From Rhyacophila brunnea (lineage: Eukaryota > Arthropoda > Insecta > Trichoptera > Rhyacophilidae): a stretch of DNA of 64,000 nucleotides. The position numbers were made by a program, and so were the translations under genes. The notes beneath the pieces were generated by a model. The model was not told the origin of the DNA. It made no database searches and saw nothing but the letters and a program-made list of their open reading frames with translations. Location of the stretch: assembly GCA_022495005.1 (NCBI GenBank), contig JAGYXB010000096.1, forward strand, positions 682,001 to 746,000. The letters are read 5' to 3'. Shown piece by piece: positions 56,101-64,000 of this stretch (the stretch's first letter is position 1; each line of letters begins with the position of its first letter).

Positions 56101-59100
56101 ATATAGTTTTTTTTTTTGTACCTAATGAGACCCCGGGGAGGGGGAATTGGTTGCGTGGCACGCCAAATAATAATTACCCAAAAAATTAAATATTATTCCT
56201 TTATTAATATGGATAAATAAAGAATAGATATATAATTTAATATTACTTGGATGAGCGTGCGACGGGGCGGCAGCGGTGTGCGCAACTCAAACGTTTAACT
56301 GTGTGTGAAATGCCGAAAAAAAAACATTGTCTACGAACATTTCACACACGATTATACGTTTGAGTTGCGCACGCCGCTGCCACCCCGCCGCACGATCGTC
56401 CACGCAGGCCTTACGCTTGTACCACAATGTGGGTGACAAGTGTGAGGTTTTCCACAAATGAATCTACAATGCAAAATAATTTGCTGCTAATTTAATTAAT
56501 CCTTTTTCTTGTTCAATTTCATGTATTTAGGCTCATATGTCTATAGGAAAACATGTTCTTTGACCTCTTTAGATTATAGCTAATTTTGATTCCGATCGTG
56601 TGGTAATAATTTAAAAATTTTCTGGTGTGTTTTGCAGCAAAAGACGCACCCGTGCTCGATCTGCGACAAGAGCTTCATCAGCAACTATGCTCTGCAGGCT
56701 CACCTGGCCCGGCACCGTGGGGAGAAACCTCACGCATGCATCACCTGCGGGAAGACCTTCTACAACACGACTGATCTTAAGGTAGGTACACACTCTGCCA
56801 AGCTGCGCCGCATTACATTTTTTACACATTTTGGTACTATTGTCGTATACCTGCCACACACTGGCAATTCCAAAAAAACTATAGAAAATAATTCAATTTT
56901 CAATGACACTAATAAAGGTAAGAAAACGTGTAAAAATCATTTTTCGGGAGGTAGTTTGTAATGACGTGTATGGTTGAACGGATTTAACACTGTTTGAAAA
57001 TTAACCTTCTGGATCCGTCCAATATTGAAAATTAGCCAATTAATTAATAGACTTTTTAAATGATTTGTTATTGAATTTGGTGAATTCTAAAAATTACATA
57101 ATGTCAATCACTCTCAAGAGAGTGATCTAGCATTGCCTACACTAAAATTGTTTCATAATTACTATCAAAAGTTTATAATAATGGTTCACAAGTCTTCACT
57201 TGTTACAAAGTCAAACTCTGTTGCATTACTGAGTTGAAAGCCTCGGCCATAAAAAATAAAATGATGAATGCTGCGATGACTGGCAGAATTGCTAATAAAT
57301 TACTTGTCCCAGGTCCACATCCGGCTTCACACGGGTGAAAAACCCCTGACTTGCGGAGACTGCGGCAAGACATTCCGCCGTCACTCGACGCTGTGTCAGC
57401 ACATCAAGAAGCACCGCGGCATCCGCGACCATGTCTGCTCCGTCTGCTCCAAGGCCTTCTTCGAGGTCTCCAAACTCACCGCCCACATGAGAGTTCACAC
57501 AGGTCATTATTCTGCTTATATTACTCTCGGCAACAACATAAAAGGGTTACTTATTGTTATTGATTGTTTAAATAATGTTCATGTTTCCAGGGGAAAAACC
57601 ATACGAGTGTTCGTACTGTTCGCGGTGCTTTGCTCAGCAGTCAGCGCTGATCTACCATCAGCGGACGCACACGGGCGAACGTCCCTACCCCTGCAAGCAG
57701 TGCGATGCCCGCTTCACCACCTCCTCCGCTCGCAACAATCACATGGTCACGCACACTGGCATCAAGAAGTATGCTACTGATATTAATGCTTTTAATTTTT
57801 TTATTGGATAGAGATGCACGTTAATGCTATTTGAAACATTGAAATACAGCGAAATCCCAATTTAAATGTAAATAGAGAATGTTCCTTTTCTCTTGACTTC
57901 TGATGTCGTTTTTTGCTAATACATTATTTGAACAAGTGTAAGCAACTTACTTGGTCTTGGGCACTGCAGAATATGTCTATAAATAAAAACAAATGCGTCT
58001 GGAATCCATTTCAAATAAATTGAATTTTGAATATTTCAGATGTAAATTGCAAGATATAGAGAAGTAAAACTGGGAATTAAATGTACTAAAATGAAATAAT
58101 ACTGCAGAAACTACTGTCGAACAAGAACTTCTTGTCCATGTGTTAAAGCTGTGAACTAACAAGCCCCTCTTTTTTAGTTAACCGCACTTCCGTTTTCAAA
58201 TGAGGAACGTCCCTAAATTTATCATTTCATTTTACGCTTCAGTGGTGTACAGATCTATAAATTACGTACATTTATAGATTGATGCTTTTTATAATAAAAA
58301 TATGTCTAAAACGTTCACGAAAAATATTTAAAATATTATTAGTAAACTTTTTGTTCATTGCGAAGAAGAAAAGGAGTCGTACCTAAAAAGAGAGCCGATA
58401 CATTATTTAAACATGCGTTCCCGCCATAACAGGAGAATGTCACTGAGAAGTCTTTTATACACAACTACAGTGACTTCCGGTTATTGACGAGATCTTGTTG
58501 TCGGACAGTACACGCAAATAGCTGGAAAACATGAATTTCAGTCGTAAAATCGGGATTTCACTCTAGGTCATTCCAACATACTATTTTGAACTTATAATAT
58601 TTAGATACTATTCGCATTGAAAAGGATTATTCTAACATACATATTATATGAAATATGTATACATTCTTCAAATGTGTAACAAAAAAGGACCACTAATTTT
58701 TATACAGAAGTAGCACTGGGCTCAAGAATTTTTATAAGGATATCACAGATACAACATCTTTTTTTGGAATTAACCTAACAACTGTCTGGTAGTCAACGTG
58801 AACCAGATGAAAGATGTTTCAGTGTGGAGACTTATTAAATAATGGCTAAAGAGCGGTGCAGTTTTCTCTGTTTATATGTAATAATAACATATTATGTAAT
58901 CCGAATTGTATGGCAGATTCCCATGCACTATCTGCAACAAGGGGTGCACGAACCGTACGGAGCTGCGCATCCATATGACAAAGCACACGGGTGAGAAGTT
59001 GTTCCCCTGCACGCAGTGTGACCAGCGGTTCTCCACCGCTTCCTACCTTGCAGTGCACCGCCGCCACCACACCGGGGAGAAGAAGTACGTCTGCGCCACT

Positions 59101-62100
59101 TGCAACAAAGGTAACTTCATTTCTTACACTTAACTCAATTGGTTATATTATCTACAAATTAATTCAATGTGAATGCTTTTATAGACTTACCGATATATCA
59201 CGGCGCCGTGTGCACCTACATATCCACTTGATCTTAAACTTAATCACTATTCACCTGCCCCCTGCTTCTGTCATGACATAGCAGCCATGATAATATGATG
59301 TGGTTATAGAATAGTTTAGACATGTTTCTAAGGTGTTTTCAAATTATGTACCTATGTTTAATAAAGAATGTTACATTGGTATTTTATCATCTTGTTATTA
59401 CGTTATGCACCATCTAATTCATCAGTTTCCCTAATGGAATACTCCCAGATGTCACCAAAGAAACATTAACTCACGCTATCAAGAATACATTCGAACTAAA
59501 CTATTTCGATTGTTGCTTTTGGGGAGTATGAGGGAAATATTTCAATGATATTATTTATTTTATTGTTAATTTTTTCAGGTTATGTGGAATCGGGATCATA
59601 CAAGAAGCATCTGCGGACTCACTCTCGGGCAGAGATCGAAGAGGCGGAAACGAGAAAGGTGCAGGAACAACAGCAGGCGAGCAACTCGCAAGCCGCACCC
59701 GGGCCCCCACAGCTGGCCACAAAGAACTACGCTTGCTCCCTTTGCCCCAAGTCTTACACCCAAGGACAGAACCTTAAGAAACATATGGCATCACATGGAA
59801 TGCTCAATCCTGTATGTATTTGCATTTTGTGGTTTACAGTTAATTAACCATTATTTTTATATTATTTTGACGTATGGACTACTTGTTAATATGCTATTAT
59901 AAATCAAGTGTAGTGAGAATACATAATGCTTTTGCGAAACTGCAATAGTTAACTTTGGAGTTTTGTCTTCACTTAAAACTCTATGCAAACATTTGTTGGT
60001 AGGTAAGTAGGTGAGCACAGGCTTTACAAATGTCTTATGGTGCATACTTTTAGTTGGGAGATATCTATTCTTCTTTGACCATGTTTGCCCCTTTGCTGTA
60101 GCTTATGGACACCACGGCACCTCAAGAATCCCTGTCACTCGCCAGTCCACTTAAATTATTCCTGGTCATGCCAGCATCTTGTAGCTCCGTCGTATACACT
60201 CTGTATATAGTATTTAGCAGCCTTCTAGGACACCAGTATCCGGTTGGCTTGAAGAACAGTCAAGTGAGATTGAAGTTCTCTTCCGGGTCCGACGACACTC
60301 TCAGCGTAAAGAGAAGCTTCTTGGTTTCGCTCACTAATATCCTCATTACTCCTAAAGTCATACCACTGCACTCCCAGTATCTGTCGCAAACATCTGTTCT
60401 CGAAGCTCAGTATACGGTTGCTCTGAGCTTTCGTAAAGTTGGTGATTCGCTACCGTAAAGCAACATTGTCAGAATGCATGTATCGAATAGGTGGCATTTG
60501 GTTTTAACACAGTCGTGAATCCCGTACACTCTGCATCCAATCATTCTCATTCGGATATATATCACTAAAACATAAATTATTGCACATGCTGGGACTATTT
60601 ACAATTGAAATATTACTCTGCAAGACTGCTGTCCAATCGTGTGTCAGATCCATCAGACATGCGACACCTCGCTAAGTGGCATAATAGCGGCTCTCGTACG
60701 TAGTCCAGTGCATAAGGCGCTGACCTTCATCCGGGGGCCCTGAGTTGGATTATTAGTATACAATATATTTATGTGATTTCTCAAAGCCTGGGTGCTACAC
60801 TACTGTCATTGGGCCTCGTGGTCTGTTATAGCGTTAAAAAGAATATATGTATATATATTTTTATATATTGTAAAATAGTTTTAAATATAAAATTATTAAA
60901 TTATGACTTAAAAATTCCATTCATGTCCTTGAATTTTAAAAATAAATCATCAAAAATCAAAATTATATATAATATCATGTACGCCCGTGCGTTCGCAATG
61001 CTGGATCACGTTGTGACTAAAGTACAGCCTTAATCAAGGTGGAATCAACATTGAGTATTCATTCATTGTTGTTTAATTCGAATTACCGAATGGAATCGTT
61101 TTCTCTTTTGCTCAAATGATGAAAATGCACCTTAATATCTAGTATCATCTAGTATTTTTTTTCATATTTTATAGAAAATGGTAGCCCTCAATAAGATCAC
61201 ACTTGAATTGAATGAATTTTTCCATTGTTCTTTCAGTCGGCCTTAGTAGCTGTGACCAATGCACATATAGCTCAGCAACAACAACAGCAGCAGCAGCAGC
61301 AGCAACAACAACAACAACAGCAACAACAACAACAACAACAGCAGCAACAACAGCAGCAGCAGCAACAAGTTCAACAACAAACACATCAGCTCGTCCAGCA
61401 ACAATCACAACCACAACTCGTTCAGACTATTCAGATCCATCCGCATGTAGCCGCGCATCACGGACATCAACCCATACAAATTCACGTAAGTTTACTTGCT
61501 TGTTAACTCCTCGCACTGGTACATCAACCGACTCCAGTTTTAGTCATAAGACAAATATAAAACGAGCGTGTTGAATTATATGTATATATTAGAATACTTT
61601 GTATAGAAATTCTAAAACATTTTTAGTATGGTTAACATATAGAAAAGTAAATACATATGTACCTCAGAGTGTCTTATGTCCAATTTTGCCAAACATGAGT
61701 ACAATTTTTGTATCTAAAATATTTACACTTTTGATAAAGCTAGAAATGAAATGACTTCCCCTCTAAAAAGATTGTTATATTATCCTCTAAATTGTGATGT
61801 GTGTGTTGTGATTCAGGCGGTGGGAGTGCACCAGGTCCAACAGCAACAGGTCCACGTAGCAGCATCCGGTTGCCAGCCCGTCCAAATTCCCAACATCGTG
61901 CAGGTAACCTAACCTAACCTTACTTTAAACTTATGTTTAAGCTAAGTCAACATTTGTCACCCAGTCAGTCCAAGGAATTTTGAGGTTGCGTCTGTACAGC
62001 CACATTTCGAAAGCGTCAACTCTCCGTGACATCTTCTGGTTTAGCGTCCTTACCTACATACCATAGAAAAAGATTGACGCATGATATCACCGAATCATAC

Positions 62101-62355
62101 GCAATCTCAGGTTAAATTCAACAATGAAAAGTCTGTTTATATTATTTCATCATCCAAGAGTGCTGCTCTACCCTTAAACAATTTCACTGTAGTGCGCTTT
62201 TATTTTCTAATGATTATTGTGTGTTTATTCAGGTCCAGCCTGGTCACGTGGCCGTTGGAGGATTGCAACAGCATGAACTGTCAGCCGTTTCTGTCGGCAA
62301 TATCGCCCACAGGATCATCCTGCAGCCATCCCATCCCATGTATCTCCATCACTGA
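44135..62355 (+). CDS. ZAD-C2H2 zinc-finger protein with polyQ, 764 aa, 15 exons
   Basis: Exons: 44135-44260, 50806-50943, 52050-52137, 53047-53159, 53509-53629, 54801-54928, 55894-56076, 56638-56781, 57313-57502, 57591-57768, 58917-59110, 59579-59811, 61237-61485, 61817-61903, 62233-62355. Every junction is GT-AG, phases agree and the joined frame is open to TGA. The ZAD covers residues 1 to about 85 with CRAC (C13, C16) and CLQC (C54, C57), split by the 6.5-kb first intron. An acidic linker (exon 5) leads to 13 C2H2 fingers (about residues 212-605), the 5th and 12th interrupted by introns. Finger 10 has Cys in place of the usual Phe (CNKGCTNRTEL). The tail has a run of 32 Gln (residues 625-656) and a Gln/His/Val-rich end finishing HPMYLHH. 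Likely a nuclear sequence-specific factor with a Gln-rich regulatory tail; target unknown. Finger exons are more GC-rich than the introns. Confidence 0.92.
45118..47637 (+). pseudogene. Transposase of the Sola-like element, two frameshifts
   Basis: Exon 1 is 45118-45224 (MEFSNGLVSLPCSYKSNSNN to an AG/GT donor), joined in phase to an exon starting 45725 (RFDVTNNDTPHPEA). The reading then runs to about 46395, shifts frame, continues to about 46825, shifts again, and ends with TAA at 47635-47637. Landmarks in order: a basic region KKKCRKRVANPSKW, QIRVCKSFYLSTLSISQKL, SYPRVESHYSRATTTKKYL, a C-x2-C site RCDLCEKF, then candidate acidic catalytic residues in CFDLQNV, TWSDSCVPQNRNSI and GHSCIQEVDSAHSAIEK. 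I recall this family as multicopy uncharacterised proteins in arthropods and some other animals, possibly labelled DUF7869; that label is unverified. The intron holds a SINE. This copy is inactive as it stands, though the ends are perfect. Confidence 0.7.
45373..45572 (+). repeat. tRNA-derived SINE, family B, full length
   Basis: It has an A-box-like TGTAGTCCAGTGCATAAGG and a canonical B box GGGTTCGATTCCCGC, then GAGGTCACAATATG, a CAAAGCCTGG block, CATTGGGCCTCAAGGTCTGT and an A-rich tail. It lies within the intron of the Sola-like transposase. It folds poorly as a tRNA and recurs at 62-200 and 60690-60850. Confidence 0.8.
48390..48600. repeat. Possible SINE-like sequence with A/B-box words
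   Basis: GGGACTCGAATCTGCATCCA resembles an antisense B box, and GACTTAATTGGTAAAGCACA a sense A-box region. They are on opposite strands, so they are not one tRNA-like unit. Weak. Confidence 0.25.
49088..49500. repeat. Dispersed repeat family G, copy 2
   Basis: It shares CCCCATTTATACGTGCATGC, ACACGTATTATCGTGC, TGCATGCATGGATCAAA, GTGGTGAACCTAACGG, TGAAGAATGAGATT and ATGTGTAAACAGTT with 10250-10690. The 10.3 kb copy lacks a part of the first third. Confidence 0.6.
49603..49749 (+). mobile_element. Palindromic MITE family I, split by piggyBac MITE
   Basis: The left arm TTAACTGTCAATTCATGGTG ... ACTTATTCCACTTTTAATC is followed by an A-rich joint and the start of the opposite arm, AATTGCGTTTTATTAA. 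The arm continues after the inserted element as TTAAATAAAAACAACAATA at 50743. The centre of the palindrome is largely missing. Confidence 0.65.
49750..50742 (-). mobile_element. piggyBac-type MITE, copy 2 (inverted)
   Basis: It starts CTCTTTTACTCCCAGCTG and ends CGTGGGAGTAAAAGGG, flanked by TTAA at 49746-49749 and 50743-50746. It is the reverse complement of 26197-27153 with few differences by eye, and has about 36 extra bases overall, including a stretch near 50223-50265 (ATCGATGACTAACTGATATG). Its right edge lies 60 bp upstream of exon 2 of the 15-exon ZAD gene. Confidence 0.85.
51268..51416 (+). mobile_element. Foldback MITE F1, left arm only
   Basis: GGGGGGAGGTGGACTGTTAA, ACATAAATAGTGCACACTAA, GACTTAAGAATACAATTTGC and CCAATTAAACCCTGGCTC follow the F1 left-arm order and then stop. 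It is in intron 2 of the 15-exon ZAD gene. A bare F1 terminus (GGCGAAGGATGGAGGTAGGC) also lies at 53458-53480 in intron 4. Confidence 0.6.
53801..54230. repeat. Dispersed repeat D, copy 2
   Basis: Direct repeat of 13549-13965, with a 20- to 25-base insertion after GTACTTGATAGAAATACTGA. It is in intron 5 of the 15-exon ZAD gene. Confidence 0.7.
54597..54682 (+). repeat. tRNA-like SINE head, third type
   Basis: GGTTGATAGCTCAATGGATG resembles an A box and GCATGTTTAAATCTCACTGG a degraded B box at the usual spacing of roughly 35-40 bases. Low-complexity CACCCCCCCACC lies between them. Probably a SINE fragment, not a tRNA. Confidence 0.35.
54929..55893. other. Intron 6 of the 15-exon ZAD gene; nothing recognised
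   Basis: AT-rich with no repeat terminus or ORF of interest. Confidence 0.4.
56250..56402. mobile_element. GC-rich foldback repeat H (about 62-bp arms)
   Basis: The left arm GAGCGTGCGACGGGGCGGCA / GCGGTGTGCGCAACTCAAAC / GTTTAACTGTGTGTGAAATG is mirrored by CATTTCACACACGATTATAC / GTTTGAGTTGCGCACGCCGC / TGCCACCCCGCCGCACGATC. The loop is about 25 bases. A single diverged arm is at 12755-12835. Non-coding, intron 7 of the 15-exon ZAD gene. Confidence 0.75.
57845..58567. mobile_element. MITE family E, longer copy
   Basis: The left end ACAGCGAAATCCCAATTT and right end GTCGTAAAATCGGGATTTCA are diverged inverted copies. The interior shares ACATTATTTGAACAAGTGTA, AAACAAATGCGTCTGGAA and TTTCAGATGTAAATTGCAAG with 27733-28145. 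Intron 10 of the 15-exon ZAD gene. Confidence 0.6.
60090..60330 (-). repeat. Dispersed repeat, probably antisense LINE 3' end
   Basis: AAATTATTCCTGGTCATGCC, CGTATACACTCTGTATATAG, AGCCTTCTAGGACACCAGTA and TTGAAGTTCTCTTCCGG follow the order of 36050-36262 and, in part, 13010-13172. Intron 12 of the 15-exon ZAD gene. Confidence 0.45.
60690..60850 (+). repeat. tRNA-derived SINE, family B
   Basis: GTAGTCCAGTGCATAAGGCG, a damaged B box (CTGAGTTGGATTATTAG), TTTCTCAAAGCCTGGGTG, TCATTGGGCCTCGTGGTCTG and an A-rich end follow the family B order. Intron 12 of the 15-exon ZAD gene. Confidence 0.7.
61273..61368 (+). repeat. CAG/CAA trinucleotide run encoding 32 Gln
   Basis: It has 32 consecutive Gln codons, 14 CAG and 18 CAA, in exon 13 of the 15-exon ZAD gene. 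The mixing of codons would limit slippage. More Gln follows after a single Val. Confidence 0.9.
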
Positions 62356-64000
62356 CTTTGTCTCGTCTGCATCAATCACCGCACTGAAGATATTACCAAA
62401 ACTATTCGTGATTGTTTATCTGACAGTATTCCATTTAAAATTACTCTTCGCATAATAATTATTTTGTTTTCATACACGCGTGTTTTAATGATGTGTTTGA
62501 ATCAACTGAACGTCGTTTTTACTGTCTTGAAATTAATGTGTAAAATCAGATGCACAAATGTTTATAAAATGTTAACTTTTAATCACAAGCAGTTGTATCG
62601 ATTATAAGAACAAATCGACACTAGGAATTTCTATTTTGTTTTTACGATCGTAAATGTTATTAACCTGTACATTAACTACTCTATCATGCCCAAATGAATT
62701 GATTCTATGTTTTGATACGCATTTAAACATGTTTGAAACATGAAAGGATTAATAATATCAGCCATTGATACTTTAAAAAAATTACCTAGAGATATAATCT
62801 GTTATGAATCTCAAGACGCAACTTGGTGCACAGTCATGTATTCTTCTTTTTCTTGTGCGATTCCATACCGTTGGTTGACTGCCATCAGGGCGATCTTCAC
62901 TATTGACTGCGGCCCAGAATAGTTTGATGGAGCTGCATTTGTACCAAACATCTTCCTCTGCCACATATACCATTGCTCTTTCCTTAGATAATGAACTGAA
63001 GAACGCTGTACTCGCGTACTCTGATAATGTGGCCGAGGTAATTTTCTAGTTTCTAGATTTCTTAGTCAGATTAGTCACCCTGTCAGTCTAAGGAATTTTG
63101 ATTTGGTATATGTCTAAATAGCCAATGCTCTCTAACACCCAATAACACCATTTTGTCAAATTTCTGAGATAACCCCAATGTATTATGGATGTATCTTTGA
63201 ATCGGTACCTGTGTTTCACCCATCTTTCGAACTCATGCATGCTTCGTGACTGTTTCGGGCGATGTCGCAATAAACGACAGCTCTAGAAGTTAATTAATCT
63301 ACCTGGCGGGACCTCCGTTAAAAGTATTGTTTTTGACGCTTCATACAAAACATATTATAGACACAGCATATTTGTATCACAATTTTGCATTATTTCGGAG
63401 TTGTTATGGAAGTGCTATGTTGGAATAGACCTGTTGAAGGTCTCAACAGTGTTTGCGATATTTCCTGGTTTACTATCCATACCTTATTTCTACTATTTAG
63501 GTCAGATATAATTGGGACTCGACTATTTTTTAAACTCAGAAAAATTATTTGAATTATTAAAGCAAATGATATTTCCGATGTCGACATTGGACATCGTAGT
63601 GCATTGAATATTAAGACTCCTAAGTGCTCGAAGCAGATTGCTGCATTTATAAAGAATATGAAAACTGACTTGTCTGACTTTGCCGGTGACAATCGATAGT
63701 AATACCTGCTTTTATCATTTTTTCCTGATCCAAGTTTTAAATCAACACCATGGAAACATAACTAGGTTTATAAAATTGCGTAAGTAAAAATTTGCACTAC
63801 GTAGAATGAACATCTTGAACACTTGTATATTTGGTACTAAACCATTGATCGTATGCCTTAGCTCGTAAGAGCTGCTGCCCTCCCACAGAGCCTATGGTAT
63901 GCCGTATAGTTTTAGTGAAGGTTCATTCAATCGTTGCTGGGATTATGTATGCTATAAACACAACCTCCCTTCTTATATACCTAATTATTTTAATTGTTTA
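62356..64000. other. 3' flank of the 15-exon ZAD gene; no gene recognised
   Basis: Short ORFs on both strands only. The stretch 63058-63110 (AGTCACCCTGTCAGTCTAAG GAATTTTGA) resembles 61955-61985 (GTCACCCAGTCAGTCCAAGG AATTTTGA), so a dispersed repeat is present in both places. Confidence 0.4.

Noticed and set aside
57289..57780. 163-aa ORF continuing past the zinc-finger exon
   Set aside because: It reads through the donor at 57503 into the intron and then through the next exon in the wrong frame. Splicing in phase gives clean zinc fingers.
61169..61414. Ala/Val-rich ORF on the minus strand and Thr/Ala-rich ORF on the plus strand over the CAG run
   Set aside because: These are other frames of the polyglutamine repeat.

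Overview
The window is arthropod nuclear DNA: AT-rich, with intron-containing zinc-finger genes that carry ZAD (zf-AD) domains, an expansion typical of insects. The dispersed TAGGTA/CTACCTAC-type motifs and the set of SINEs, MITEs and LINEs look lepidopteran to me. Insect is a confident call; moth or butterfly is an inference.

Four host genes can be assembled exon by exon with consistent GT-AG splice sites and reading phase. (1) A 285-aa ZAD protein with three C2H2 fingers lies on the + strand (5661-14592, 5 exons). (2) GOSR1/Gos28, a Golgi Qb-SNARE of 227 aa, lies on the - strand (28914-35131, 6 exons). (3) A 447-aa ZAD protein with eight C2H2 fingers lies on the + strand (35547-40192, 5 exons), head to head with GOSR1 about 415 bp away. 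(4) A 764-aa ZAD protein with 13 C2H2 fingers, a run of 32 glutamines and a Gln/His-rich tail lies on the + strand (44135-62355, 15 exons). In all three ZAD genes a phase-0 intron splits the ZAD between its two Cys pairs, which suggests a local family of related regulators. A possible short gene of unknown function sits at 4728-5084 (-).

Most of the remaining sequence is mobile DNA. There is a nearly intact mariner (7140-8441) and a gag-only, internally deleted non-LTR element with target-site duplications (15631-17566). A 3.6-kb cut-and-paste element (44617-48261) has 26-bp perfect terminal inverted repeats, TAAT flanks and a broken transposase I assign only tentatively (Sola-like); a second element (18082-18957) carries a fragment of a related protein. 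Two copies of a TTAA-flanked piggyBac-type MITE are each inserted into an identifiable older repeat. There are also a degraded element with 30-bp inverted repeats (23414-24759), hAT-type and pogo-type remnants, at least two tRNA-derived SINE families, and several foldback MITE families.

Region by region: 1-5.6 kb is repeats plus one candidate ORF; 5.7-14.6 kb is ZAD gene 1 with a mariner and MITEs in its introns; 14.6-28.9 kb is a gene-free block of transposons; 28.9-40.2 kb is the divergent GOSR1/ZAD gene 2 pair; 40.2-44.1 kb is repeats; 44.1-62.4 kb is ZAD gene 4, whose 6.5-kb first intron holds the Sola-like element and one piggyBac MITE; the last 1.6 kb has no recognisable gene. No rRNA gene, functional tRNA gene or CRISPR array was seen.
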